Shown here: positions 44,090-52,635 of the stretch, piece by piece
Numbering within the stretch: position 1 is the stretch's first letter
Layout of the letters: each line of letters starts with the position of its first letter
Assembly (NCBI RefSeq): GCF_000306765.2
Contig: NC_017941.2
Span: 744,001 to 808,000, forward strand
DNA from: Haloferax mediterranei ATCC 33500
Lineage (GTDB): Archaea; Halobacteriota; Halobacteria; Halobacteriales; Haloferacaceae
Direction: 5' to 3'
DNA length: 64,000 nucleotides
The notes under the pieces: generated by a model
What the model was told of the DNA's origin: nothing
The model's database searches: none
What the model saw: only the letters and a program-made list of their open reading frames with translations
Translations under genes and position numbers: made by a program

Positions 44090-44120
44090 ATTGGTACGGT
44101 TCGATGCGTACCGAGAAGAC
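44090..44120 (+). other. Intron of tRNA-Gln, 31 nt
   Basis: The sequence between G37 and A38 of the tRNA starts ATTGGTACGG and ends CGAGAAGAC. It can fold with the anticodon arm into a bulge-helix-bulge, through GGTACGG/the following TACC segment. A 31-nt intron at this place in tRNA-Gln is known from Haloferax volcanii. Confidence 0.92.
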
Positions 44121-44133
44121 AGCCGCTGACGGC

Positions 44134-44155
44134 GGTTCGAATCCGCCCGGGACTA
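44134..44155 (+). repeat. Direct repeat copy 1: tRNA-Gln 3' end (integration core)
   Basis: The 22 bases from GGTTCGAATCC to the discriminator A are repeated exactly at 44234-44255. A repeated tRNA 3' end is the usual footprint of integrase-mediated insertion. Confidence 0.85.
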
Positions 44156-44233
44156 TTCTGCGAGGAACAACGTGACGAGCGAATAGTCCGACGTGGATTC
44201 GAAGCAGGGAACGACGCGAAGCGGAGTGACTGA

Positions 44234-44255
44234 GGTTCGAATCCGCCCGGGACTA
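44234..44255 (+). repeat. Direct repeat copy 2: attachment-site-like duplicate of the tRNA 3' end
   Basis: This copy is identical over 22 bp to the tRNA 3' end and lies exactly 100 bp downstream. It is flanked by unrelated sequence. It marks the inner side of the accessory island or the scar of a small excised element. Confidence 0.85.
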
Positions 44256-44683
44256 CTCAAAATCCTCACATAGTCCACAAGACTGAGAGGGGCGTTTGTC
44301 CGTCGATTTCTGCCCCCTGTCCCCCGGAAATATCTACCTGATGTTTGTGTCTCATGGTCCCGGATGCAACTGTCTCGACTGTCGGGAGGACACAACCAGT
44401 ATAGGTTGACACCCCAAGAACCACGTCAAAGAGCTCGATGCTCGCGTGGAGGTCATGTACGAGCTGATGACTCGTGCGTTCGAACTCATCGAAAACGACC
44501 ACGTAAAGTTCGCGACCAACGCCAACGGCGACCTCACCGTCGAGCACGTCCCAACCGCAGCCAGACAATCACGCTCGACGGAGCGGTGGCACTGTCAGTG
44601 GGTTCAGCCGGTCTTCCGGGTACCACCGGATGGCAAATTGGTGGTGCATTTATGTTACTGAGAGGTCATGACAAACCAGGACA
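44256..44683 (+). other. Island start: gap with a gene remnant
   Basis: Most of this stretch has no good gene. An open frame from GTG 44446 (VEVMYELMTRAFELIENDHV, then KFATNANGDLTVEHVPTA) has protein-like sequence for about 45 residues. It runs on upstream only to a stop near 44409, and downstream turns into unlikely sequence (RSTERWHCQW). It is best read as a truncated gene whose ends were lost. Nothing else is recognised. Confidence 0.4.
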
Positions 44684-45196
44684 ATGGGAACAGGGCTCAC
44701 ACGAAGGATGTTGCTGGTCGTCGTTGGGGCGACAATCGGCCTTGTAGGGTGTAATGAACAAGAGAGACCGGGTCAACTGACGGAAACGCAGGCTCAGACA
44801 CTGGCTACGACCGAGCGGACGCTCGTCATGCCCACACAGACCACTACGACCGTCTCATCGACGTCCACGGCGACTGAGGCGGCAACGCCGACAACTACGG
44901 AGGACAGCGACAAGGATGACTCATCGCCACCGTCGAACAGTGGTAGTGAGGGTGGTGGAGGGAGCGATACCACGACTACGGCATCAGTCACGACCACAAC
45001 TACGACTCCGACGTCGACAGCAACGCTGACAGAGACACCGACGAATACGTCACAAGTCCTTGACGTCGCGGCGGATGAGACGGAGACAGCAACTGACGTG
45101 GCGTGGTTCGTCGAGATCGAATGGCACGATGGCGGGAGTCTCGTCATCGAACCGAACGCAGGACTTGGACTTACTGACGGATCTACGTATGACTGA
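44684..45196 (+). CDS. Secreted Thr/Ser-rich lipoprotein
   Basis: The 170-residue protein begins MGTGLTRRMLLVVVGATIGL with a lipobox ending in VGC (Cys about 23), so it should be a lipid-anchored surface protein, perhaps exported by Tat. Residues 30-125 are almost only Thr, Ser, Pro, Gly and acidic residues, a typical O-glycosylated stalk. The end (WFVEIEWHDGGSLVIE) is a short folded tail. It overlaps the next gene by 8 bp. Part of the accessory island. Confidence 0.72.
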   Translation: MGTGLTRRMLLVVVGATIGLVGCNEQERPGQLTETQAQTLATTERTLVMPTQTTTTVSSTSTATEAATPTTTEDSDKDDSSPPSNSGSEGGGGSDTTTTASVTTTTTTPTSTATLTETPTNTSQVLDVAADETETATDVAWFVEIEWHDGGSLVIEPNAGLGLTDGSTYD

Positions 45197-46646
45197 CATC
45201 GAAATTCGGAACGAAAACGGACAGCTCGTCGGCTACGACAAAGAAACGGGAGAGGAGGTACCGATCAGTTTCAAAGAGACCGAAACTGACGTGCAACATG
45301 TAGATCAGGCAACTGTCAACGGCTCGCTAAGCGTAGTCCCTGATGAACTGAATAATTGGGACGGAGGAAAGCGCCCTTTAGTCACCTCCAAAAATACGAG
45401 AGTATACGTAGATCCAGAGGACGGAGACGACGATGCAGCAGGAACTGAATCAGATCCAATCGAAACAATCCAAGAGGCGTTTTTCCGTCAGCCATACATC
45501 ATCAACCATCTATACGAGATTATCCTCAAGCCAGGCGTTTATACTTCGCGCCGGGCTGACCAACCGCCTACGATATCCTCAGCTAAGCCCGCAAATCCTG
45601 CATTGATACTTCGGGGCGAAACTGGTGACAGGTCTGATGTAATCGTTGAGTCTGAGCTTTCACTCGCGTACCTCCATGGAGAGCAGGACGTAGCTACTGT
45701 CAAGGACCTAACAACAGACCATACAATTATTCAGAAGTTTGGGAACATCAAGATACGAAACGTACATTTCCGAGGAGCGGGCGAGCCTCTCACAACCCCA
45801 AACGGCCCTGTTGGTTTCAACGCTCACGGCCCCACAGAGACTACCATCACGGAGTGTACTTTCTCAGATAATTACGCGGAAGGGGCGCGGGTTACTGAGG
45901 AATCGATGTTAAAGTTGAATTCTTTGTCGGGCCATCCAACACACTACGGTGTTGTCGCCCGCAGTAACGCAGAAATTGTGCTACGCGGGGACCTTCACCA
46001 ATTCTGGGGAAAGAAGGGACAGTGGTCGGCAGATATGGGTGCCAGAGTCCGACGAGGGAACGGTAAAACCGTACACAATAATCCAGTCCTATATGACGAC
46101 TTTGGCGACGGCAGTTTGGTAGAAGTGCCGGCTGATAACCGCCTCAAGTCGTCTGGGCATTACTTACATCGGCCAGACTGGGTCACTAATAGGGACGACG
46201 TTGTCGTATCGGGGGGTGAACTTATACTGCCAGATGGGTCATCCGTATTGCAAGGGCCTCGTGTGACACGGGGTAGATACATTTACGATTTTAATTTCGA
46301 GTCGATTCCATCAGGCAATATGCTTTTCCGCCCCGTCTACTACAGTAGCGGTGAGCAGGTCGCGATTGCCATCAATAGTAATGTTATCGAAAATTGGGTA
46401 GTACAGGGGGGTAACATCAACACGACGATATCTAGCAGTTGGAGTGCGGATACGGACAGCCATCGTATCGAGTTGAGGCGCGATGATGATGGCCACGAGC
46501 TGATCTTTGATGGTGAGACGATTGGTGTAGACTCAAAAACACACCACCCACCAGCTGACAAGCGTTCTGGGCTTCTCTATCAACTTGAGAATCGCAGTGG
46601 GTCACAGATTAACATTGAGCAGGTATGGATTATCCAAGACAATTAA
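45189..46646 (+). CDS. Beta-helix (phage tail-spike/pectate-lyase-like) protein
   Basis: The 485-residue protein has visibly lower GC and less acidic composition than its surroundings. After an N-terminal segment (EIRNENGQLVGYDKETGEEV) typical of haloviral or plasmid structural proteins, it has the spike-like start TRVYVDPEDGDDDAAGTESD and IETIQEAFF, then repeated short beta strands with polar turns (NIKIRNVHFRGAG, ETTITECTFSDN). The C-terminal part looks like a lectin-type jelly roll (RIELRRDDDGHELIFDGE). It could bind or cut a surface glycan. No catalytic residues can be assigned. It has no signal peptide of its own. Confidence 0.75.
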   Translation: MTDIEIRNENGQLVGYDKETGEEVPISFKETETDVQHVDQATVNGSLSVVPDELNNWDGGKRPLVTSKNTRVYVDPEDGDDDAAGTESDPIETIQEAFFRQPYIINHLYEIILKPGVYTSRRADQPPTISSAKPANPALILRGETGDRSDVIVESELSLAYLHGEQDVATVKDLTTDHTIIQKFGNIKIRNVHFRGAGEPLTTPNGPVGFNAHGPTETTITECTFSDNYAEGARVTEESMLKLNSLSGHPTHYGVVARSNAEIVLRGDLHQFWGKKGQWSADMGARVRRGNGKTVHNNPVLYDDFGDGSLVEVPADNRLKSSGHYLHRPDWVTNRDDVVVSGGELILPDGSSVLQGPRVTRGRYIYDFNFESIPSGNMLFRPVYYSSGEQVAIAINSNVIENWVVQGGNINTTISSSWSADTDSHRIELRRDDDGHELIFDGETIGVDSKTHHPPADKRSGLLYQLENRSGSQINIEQVWIIQDN

Positions 46647-47200
46647 TGAGCAAATCGCGCCCTTCCTTTGACATACATGCTTGAGACTATTCTTGTCGAC
46701 GCCGGTTTCAACTCACCCGTCTGAGACGCACTCGTTCGCCCCAGCATCGGCTCGCGCCCGCACTGACGCTGTCCCCTTCCTTATCTTCACACAGCGCCTT
46801 CGGCGGCCTTCACGCATGACAGATAACAGCTTTAGCAAGCGGCAGACGAGATCTCCGAGGAGAACCTCGGGGTACTACTCATCGCTTGTTTAGTAGCCAT
46901 CGACTTACTGACTGATGTTTCTTTGCCGTATCTTGGGACAGAGGACCGCTTCGAGGAGAGTCAGCGATGGTTCTGACGCACACCCATGGTTGCTTCGTTC
47001 ATCTCGTCGCGAGCGTCAACAACACGGATGAATTGGAGGATAACCTCGCGGTTGCGCTCGTCAATGTCGGGATCTTTGTTCTTCTGGGGTTGAGTACGGA
47101 ACTTTCGTCGTACCTCTGAACGTCATTGGTGTCGACTATGCAGCGGACAAGAAGAATACAAACGACCAAACCACGCACAGACAAATCAATCGTATCGATG
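46647..47200. other. Degraded island segment without intact genes
   Basis: No complete gene is seen. A hairpin CCGAGG-AGAA-CCTCGG lies at 46855-46870. Short open stretches (for example LLTDVSLPYLG at about 46905-46940) look like leftovers of broken genes. An integrase fragment occurs on the minus strand. The segment ends where transporter homology begins. Confidence 0.55.
46961..47122 (-). pseudogene. Integrase (tyrosine recombinase) N-terminal fragment
   Basis: Between stops at 47123 and 46961 the minus strand encodes about 53 residues, including DPDIDERNREVILQFIRVVD and RDEMNEATM. This strongly resembles the N-terminal core-binding domain of haloarchaeal XerC/D-type integrases (DxDxRNRExIxxF). 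There is no start codon, no catalytic domain and a stop soon after, so it is a relic. It fits an element that once inserted at tRNA-Gln. Confidence 0.6.
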
Positions 47201-48039
47201 GCGTCTACCCCTCTGTCGCACTGCTCACCCCGCTGTCGACGCCGATTCTGGCCATCATGATTGGCGCTGTGTCACTGACGCTTGCACCGGAGCGGTTTCG
47301 TCAAATCCGCGGGCGGACCCTGCTCACGATTCTCGTCGTGCAGACGGGGATGCCCCTGTTCGCGTTTGCTATCGCTCGGATGCTTGCTCTCTCTCCGGCG
47401 CTGACGGCGGGATTCGTCGTCCTCGGTGCGGTGACTCCCGAACTCGTCACGCCGACGATGACCGAACTCAGCGGGGGTGATACCGCCCTCGCAACGGTCG
47501 TTCTCGTTCTGGTCGGCCTCGGGACGCTCGTCCTCGTCCCCGGAGTTGTGACCCTATTCCTGAGCGCGTCAATCGCGGTCGACCCGGTGCTAATCGTCGA
47601 ACAGTTGTTGCTCGCGGTGGTTATTCCGATGACTCTCGCGGTCGGGGCCCGGTACCGGTGGCCCGACCGCATTGGAAAGTACGACGAGATTTATCTGTCC
47701 GTGTCGGGACTCATGGTGATTCTCATCATCGGCATCGTCGCAGCGGCCAACGCCTCGCTCGTTCGCGATGGCGGTGCCGTGCTCCTTCTCGTCGCGGTCG
47801 GCGCAGTCGTTCTCAACAGCACTGGATACGCCGCAGGGTGGCTCATCAGCCGAAACTTCGCCCGGGGAGAGCGCATCGCGGCGACGCTTTCGATTGGGAT
47901 GCGTGACTTCGCCGTCGCGGCCGCCCTACTCGTCGGCGCGGGCTTCCCGACGGCAGCGACGCTCCCTGCGGTCGTCTTCGGAATCGTAGAGATGGTGACG
48001 AGCGCGGGTCTCGCAAAGTGGTTCAGCCGGTCAGCGTGA
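47200..48039 (+). pseudogene. 5'-truncated bile acid:sodium symporter (BASS)-family transporter
   Basis: From about 47200 the frame matches this family: GVYPSVALLTPLSTPILA, then a core with GAVTPELVTPTMTELSGG and the conserved late ISRNFARGERIAATLSIGMR. The first in-frame ATG (47257) lies inside the second helix, and no start codon exists upstream in the homologous part. The first helix, about 25-30 residues, is missing. The break coincides with the island edge, so the 5' end was probably lost on integration or deletion. A short functional product from 47257 (260 residues) cannot be excluded. Confidence 0.65.
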
Positions 48040-48128
48040 GCGCGATTGCGGCTTCTCCGCTTCGACACTTCGCGGGCACAACTCCTCGCCGAGCGATTTT
48101 TACTCCCTCACAATGACAACTATGCAAC

Positions 48129-48905
48129 GTGTCTCTGCTGCACCCCGTGTCGGCTGCCCAGCATTTCGCGTACACCATCCACTACGCGCTCGTCCGGGCA
48201 AACTACAACCGACAACTTCTCGCCACAAAGAAGCACGTCGGGCGGGCGACCTTCAAAAGCTACGAACTGTACAATCGACACGGAAACGACGTATTGCTCG
48301 AAGCGCTCCTCATCGGACTTGACGAAGGCGATGTCGTCGTCGACGTGGGTGCCAATACGGGGACGTACACACTCGCTGCTGCGGCAACCGAGCCAACGGC
48401 CGAGGTGGTCGCCATCGAACCGAACGCCGATGTCGTCTCGCAGTTACGGGCGAACATCGAGGTCAACGATTTCGGCGACCGCGTCGACCTCCTCGATTGC
48501 GGACTCGGCGGGACCGACGGCACCCGCGAGTTCCATCTGTCGAGTTACGACGAACTCGGGTCGTTCTCGCCGGACCACGCGAGTGCGTGGGAAGCCCGGG
48601 TCGTCGATACGGAGACTGTCTCAGTACGGCGTCTCGACTCGCTGGTCGAAGACGGAACGGTGTCGCCACCGGACCACCTCAAAATCGATGTCGAAGGCTT
48701 CGGCCTGAACGTGCTTCGTGGGTCGAAGACCGTCCTCCGCGAACACCGCCCGACGGTGTACTTCGAACTACACGACGCCCGCGGAAGCCACGACGAGGCG
48801 GTGGCGAAGTCGCTGCTCCGCGACGTCGGATACAACCTCGTTCCGGTTCGTGAAGGGTGGGTGTGCGAACCGCCGTCGAAGACGGAGACGGTGCAGTCGG
48901 TGTGA
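48129..48905 (+). CDS. FkbM-family methyltransferase
   Basis: The 258-residue protein is a class I SAM-dependent methyltransferase. Motif I is VVDVGANTGTYTLAAA, followed by VVAIEPNADVVSQLR. DHLKIDVEGFGLNVLRG and PTVYFELHD are the FkbM signatures. Such enzymes O-methylate sugars or small molecules, often surface glycans. It starts at GTG 48129. It is the first intact gene to the right of the island, after the broken transporter. Confidence 0.88.
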   Translation: MSLLHPVSAAQHFAYTIHYALVRANYNRQLLATKKHVGRATFKSYELYNRHGNDVLLEALLIGLDEGDVVVDVGANTGTYTLAAAATEPTAEVVAIEPNADVVSQLRANIEVNDFGDRVDLLDCGLGGTDGTREFHLSSYDELGSFSPDHASAWEARVVDTETVSVRRLDSLVEDGTVSPPDHLKIDVEGFGLNVLRGSKTVLREHRPTVYFELHDARGSHDEAVAKSLLRDVGYNLVPVREGWVCEPPSKTETVQSV

Positions 48906-48919
48906 CGTGCTTCGTCGGC

Positions 48920-49897
48920 TTATCTACGATAGAACGCGTCTGCGCCGTGGTCGTCGCGCCACGCGAACGCGAAGAGCCGACAAGCGGGGACCCTGTCCAG
49001 TTTGCGTCCGTCTTCGGCAACGCCGGTTGCGCCGTCCCAGTCGGTTCCGTCGGCCCGGAACGTTCGGCTATCGCCGACCGAGTCGAACGTGAACCCGGGG
49101 TTCGAGAAAGCGTGGATTCCGGCGTCGGTGGCGAAGACGACTACTGAGTGGCGATCCTCATCCGGAGACTCCTTCCGCATGTCGACCGTGACGACGCCAC
49201 TGGCAGATTCCACCACCGGAAGCGGGACGCCGACTGCGACTCCCTCGTGTTCAAGCCCGACAACGACCGTCTTGGGGTCGATGTCGTCGAGGTCGGCGTC
49301 CCAGTCGCGGCCGCCAGTTCCTCGGTGTGCCCCGAGACCGTAGCCGTCCATCTCGAAGTAGTGCTCGTAGGGTTCGAGGTCGTAGTCGATTGGTTCTGGG
49401 TCGTCGCCGTCGCCAGCGGCCTCGCTCTCGCCGCCGGGTGGAGTCATGACGCGGCCATCCGGGTTTGTGTCGGTGAAGGCGTCCCACGTGGTCACACCGG
49501 CGGGGAGGACCGTCAGCGACTCGCCGGCGAGTTCGCCCGCAATGGCTTCGCCGAGTGACTGTTTCCACTCCGATTCGGTTTCGCGGTCGTACATCACGAG
49601 ATCGTCGTCCGCGAGTTTTCCCGAGACGCCGAATTCGAGCGTTCGGTCGCCGACTCGGCGGTCGTACACTACGGCGCTCCCGCAGAGCGGACACCACGTC
49701 ACGGCGACCGGAATGCCACCGACCGTATCGTTGACGATTTCGTGGTAATGCAGGTAGCGAATCGGATAGGCCCGAGTGTCGTCGCCGACGGTGAGCGAGA
49801 TGACTTCGTCGTCTTCGGGTCCGCTGTACGTCTCGACGAACCGCGGGTCTTCGACGCTCGGAATCGCGTCTCGCGGGATGACCTGACGGACGTTCAT
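48920..49897 (-). CDS. DUF3179 domain protein
   Basis: From ATG 49897 (MNVRQVIPRDAIPSVEDP) the protein has 325 residues. The family hallmarks are VISLTVGDDTRAYPIRYLHY and VTWCPLCGSAVVYDR with a CxxC pair. An acidic loop rich in Gly, Asp and Glu (about 182-202) looks disordered. DUF3179 proteins have no settled function. The start overlaps the alaX stop (ATGA), so the two are cotranscribed. Confidence 0.85.
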   Translation of the reverse strand: MNVRQVIPRDAIPSVEDPRFVETYSGPEDDEVISLTVGDDTRAYPIRYLHYHEIVNDTVGGIPVAVTWCPLCGSAVVYDRRVGDRTLEFGVSGKLADDDLVMYDRETESEWKQSLGEAIAGELAGESLTVLPAGVTTWDAFTDTNPDGRVMTPPGGESEAAGDGDDPEPIDYDLEPYEHYFEMDGYGLGAHRGTGGRDWDADLDDIDPKTVVVGLEHEGVAVGVPLPVVESASGVVTVDMRKESPDEDRHSVVVFATDAGIHAFSNPGFTFDSVGDSRTFRADGTDWDGATGVAEDGRKLDRVPACRLFAFAWRDDHGADAFYRR

Positions 49898-50661
49898 TCG
49901 AGAATGAATTCCACGCGCTCGTGTGAAGTCCCTTGTGTCGTGCGTCCCGTAAGCACGACCGTTCCGATTTCGCCCGTCGATTTCACGTGCGTTCCGGCAC
50001 ACGCAGTTCGGTCGAACGGGTCGTCCTCGTCGCCTATTTCGACGATTCTAACCTCCCGTATCGAGTCGGGGAGCAGGTGCAGTCGGGTCCGCTCTGGGTC
50101 CAGTGTCGCTTCCGCTTCGGCTCTGTCCAGCGTGTACCAGCGAACGGGGAGGTCGGCCGAAACGAGGTCGTTCAAGTGTGCCTCGATGGTCTGGAGGTCG
50201 TCACCGTCGAAGCGGTCGTAGGCGCAGTCGAGGTGCGCACGGTCGGTGTAGAGTTGGTTGCCGGTCGTCTCCGCGTCGAACTCGTCGAGGAGGGTCGCAG
50301 ACAGGAGGTGTTGGGTCGTATGATATCTGGTGTGAGCGCGTCGGCGCTCCGGGTCGACGTGTCCCGTCACGGTCGTCCCCGGTTCGGGTGCATCGCCCGC
50401 GACGACGTGTTCGATTCGGTCGCGTTTCTGTACGTCTGTCACGTCCCACGTCACATCGTCGGTCGCGAGGGTTCCCGTGTCGTGCGGTTGTCCGCCGCCA
50501 GTCGGATAGAAGTACGTCCGGTCGAGCACGACGCGGTTGGTCCCGCGAACCGCTTCGACCGTCGCCTCGAACTCGTACTGCTCGGCGTCGTCGAGGTAGC
50601 GTGCTTCGGTCACGTGCCAACCGAGGAGCGCGAGTGATTTAGGTGTGTCACCCCTCCCCAT
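49894..50661 (-). CDS. alaX: Alanyl-tRNA editing protein AlaX
   Basis: The 255-residue protein removes Ser (or Gly) wrongly attached to tRNA-Ala. The zinc site is complete: HTTQH (HxxxH) and CAGTH (C-x3-H). The N-terminal YFYPTGGGQPHDTG is the glycine-rich motif of the family. The length fits the medium AlaX-M type with an added N-terminal barrel. It is translationally coupled to the DUF3179 gene. Confidence 0.93.
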   Translation of the reverse strand: MGRGDTPKSLALLGWHVTEARYLDDAEQYEFEATVEAVRGTNRVVLDRTYFYPTGGGQPHDTGTLATDDVTWDVTDVQKRDRIEHVVAGDAPEPGTTVTGHVDPERRRAHTRYHTTQHLLSATLLDEFDAETTGNQLYTDRAHLDCAYDRFDGDDLQTIEAHLNDLVSADLPVRWYTLDRAEAEATLDPERTRLHLLPDSIREVRIVEIGDEDDPFDRTACAGTHVKSTGEIGTVVLTGRTTQGTSHERVEFILE

Positions 50662-50798
50662 CTTCGGTCACGAAACACGGTGATTTCGGCCGATAGCCCT
50701 GTTCTCGTGGCTCAGGGTGTCGTAACGCCTAAGAGTGGAACGACCCTCATTCTGTGTAATGAGAATACGTACTTGCCAACACCCACGGAGGTGGCACT

Positions 50799-51491
50799 GT
50801 GGGCGTTGAAATCAAAGAGTCGTCTGTCTCCGACGCCGAATTCGAGGATATGAAGCGTTTCGTCTCGGATTACCTCGCTGCGAGCGTCGAGAACGAAGAC
50901 GACGGCGGCCGGATGCGCTGGTATCCGTGGCACTCCGCGGAGTACCGGTTTAACCACATCCTCAACGTCGTCGATATCGCGACGCGCATCGCCGAGAAAG
51001 AGGGTGCCGACGTGAACGTCGTCCGGGTCGCTGCGCTCTTCCACGACATCTCGAAACTCGAAGCCGAACAGGAGGTCCACGCCGAAGAGGGCGCTCGCGT
51101 CGCCCGCGAGTTCCTCGGCACGCACGGCGATTACCCCGAGTCGTTCATCGACCAAGTGTGTCAGGTCATCTCTGACCACTCCTATCAGGGACACCTCACC
51201 GACGTGTCGCTGGAGACGCGGTGTCTCATCGAGGCCGATATCCTCGACAAAATCGGTGCCAACGGCACCGCACTGATGCTCCTGCGGATGGGCTACGAGG
51301 CACGGACACACATGGACGCCGCGGAGATGGTCGAACGCGTCTTCGAACGCGGCCGCGATGCCTCGAAGCGACTCGTGACCGACACGGCACAGAGTCTCGC
51401 ACACCAGCGACTCAAGCGCGTCAAATGGTTCCGCGAATGGCTCGAAGACGAGGTTCCGGAGATGAACCACGGCGGCAGCCTCAGTCGCTGA
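50799..51491 (+). CDS. HD-domain phosphohydrolase
   Basis: The 230-residue protein has the HD signature: His in NHILNVVDIA, the HD pair in ALFHDISKLEAEQEVH, a further His in ISDHSYQGH and a late Asp in EADILDKIG. Such proteins hydrolyse nucleotides or phosphate esters with a metal pair. The substrate is unknown. The GTG start at 50799 has a Shine-Dalgarno-like GGAGGTGG 7-8 bp upstream, unusual among the mostly leaderless genes here. Confidence 0.88.
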   Translation: MGVEIKESSVSDAEFEDMKRFVSDYLAASVENEDDGGRMRWYPWHSAEYRFNHILNVVDIATRIAEKEGADVNVVRVAALFHDISKLEAEQEVHAEEGARVAREFLGTHGDYPESFIDQVCQVISDHSYQGHLTDVSLETRCLIEADILDKIGANGTALMLLRMGYEARTHMDAAEMVERVFERGRDASKRLVTDTAQSLAHQRLKRVKWFREWLEDEVPEMNHGGSLSR

Positions 51492-51564
51492 CGGCAGTTA
51501 CGCCACCTTCGCTCGATTTTATAGAAGCTCACCCGAGGAGCGTTGGCTCTGCAAAATAGCTACT

Positions 51565-52554
51565 TTAGAGCGTGTCGAGAATCGAGAGTACTCGCTCTTC
51601 TGCGTCTCGACCGGGGTCGTGTTCCGAGCCGTCACGGTCGCTGTCGCGGTGGTCCTCGACCGAGCGCCGCATAGCCTCGTCGACAGGCGTCGATTCCCAC
51701 CCGAGGCGGGCGAGTTTGTTCGTCGAGAGGACGTGCGGGTACTCCCGGTAGAGGACGAAGTCCGTCAGTTCGAGGTTGGCGGCGGCGAGTTCGCGCTCGC
51801 CGGCGTGGACGACTTCGACGTCGGTTCCGGCAGCGTCGGCGATAACTTCGACCATCTCTTCGAGTGTCACGAGTCGGCGGTCGCCGACGTTGTACGCCTC
51901 TCCGGGTTCGCCTTCCTCGGCGATAACCCGCATCGCGCTGGCCACGTCCTCGACGTAGGCACGGTGCCAGATGTTCGTCCCGTCGCCGGGGACGACGATA
52001 CGGTCGTAGTTCAGCACGCGGTCGATCCAGTAGTCGAGTCGCTCGGTGTAGTCGTGCGGGCCGTAGACGATACACGGCCGAATGGACATCGCGTTGATTC
52101 CCCGAGACGCCGCCTCGAAGACGACGCGGTCGCCTTCGGCTTTTCGAGGGCCGTAACTCTCGGGGGTGTCGCCGGTCGCTTGCTCGTCGGTACAGTCGCA
52201 GAGTTCGGTGACGCCCTCGCGCTTCGGAATCGCTTCTGTCTCGTAGGCCGCGCCGCTTGAGATGTAAACGTAGGCGTCCACGTCGGCGAAGATGTCGACC
52301 GCCGAAGCGACTTCTCCCGGTTTGTACGCCACGCAGTCGAAGACGGCGTCGGGGTCGACTGTCAACTTTGCAGTCCGCAGGGCTTCGTCGTCGGTCCGGT
52401 CGCCTTGGATGTGCTGGACGCGGGGGTCGTCCTCGAATGGGTTGTCGTGGTTCCCGCGGTTGAAGAGCGTCACGGCGTAGCCGTTGTCGAGGAGGTCCGA
52501 GACGAGATGGCGGCCGATAAAGCGGGTGCCGCCGATGACGAGTGCGTTGTCCAT
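51565..52554 (-). CDS. NAD-dependent epimerase/dehydratase (extended SDR)
   Basis: The 329-residue protein has the Rossmann start ALVIGGTRFIGRHLV and the catalytic Y-x3-K in ESYGPRKAEGD. The SSG segment (VYISSGAAY) completes the active site. IWHRAYVEDVASAM and YNVGDRRLVTLEEMVE are typical of sugar-nucleotide epimerases and the related RNA-binding-protein-like group. The substrate is not known. The C-terminal tail is very acidic. It is followed by the MazG-like gene on the same strand. Confidence 0.9.
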   Translation of the reverse strand: MDNALVIGGTRFIGRHLVSDLLDNGYAVTLFNRGNHDNPFEDDPRVQHIQGDRTDDEALRTAKLTVDPDAVFDCVAYKPGEVASAVDIFADVDAYVYISSGAAYETEAIPKREGVTELCDCTDEQATGDTPESYGPRKAEGDRVVFEAASRGINAMSIRPCIVYGPHDYTERLDYWIDRVLNYDRIVVPGDGTNIWHRAYVEDVASAMRVIAEEGEPGEAYNVGDRRLVTLEEMVEVIADAAGTDVEVVHAGERELAAANLELTDFVLYREYPHVLSTNKLARLGWESTPVDEAMRRSVEDHRDSDRDGSEHDPGRDAEERVLSILDTL

Positions 52555-52635
52555 GTTTCGGTCGAAGGCGTGCGCGGTGAAAAACGTGGGAGAACCGGCG
52601 GCTGGTTCCGGAGGCGTTCAGGTGTACGCTGCCGA

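Larger units (their letters stand above)
44052..44155 (+). tRNA. tRNA-Gln (anticodon UUG) with intron
   Basis: Acceptor stem AGTCCCG/CGGGACT with discriminator A, anticodon stem GCGGC/GCCGC, loop CTTTGGA with anticodon TTG, and T arm GGCGG-TTCGAAT-CCGCC are all paired. A 31-nt intron (44090-44120) sits at the canonical place after position 37. No CCA is encoded, as usual in haloarchaea. The 3' end serves as integration target for the neighbouring island. Confidence 0.97.

Noticed and set aside
43985..44155. CRISPR-like array near the repeated tRNA segments
   Set aside because: Only two exact copies of a tRNA end and one 12-bp partial repeat are present, with no regular spacers or cas genes. 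Integration at the tRNA explains them better.
44266..44568. Minus-strand 100-codon frame at the island start
   Set aside because: It is opposite a more protein-like plus-strand remnant, has no recognisable motif and no promoter context.
48113..48322. Alternative ATG start (48122) for the FkbM gene
   Set aside because: That ATG is in another frame and yields an Arg-rich shadow. GTG 48129 is in the methyltransferase frame.
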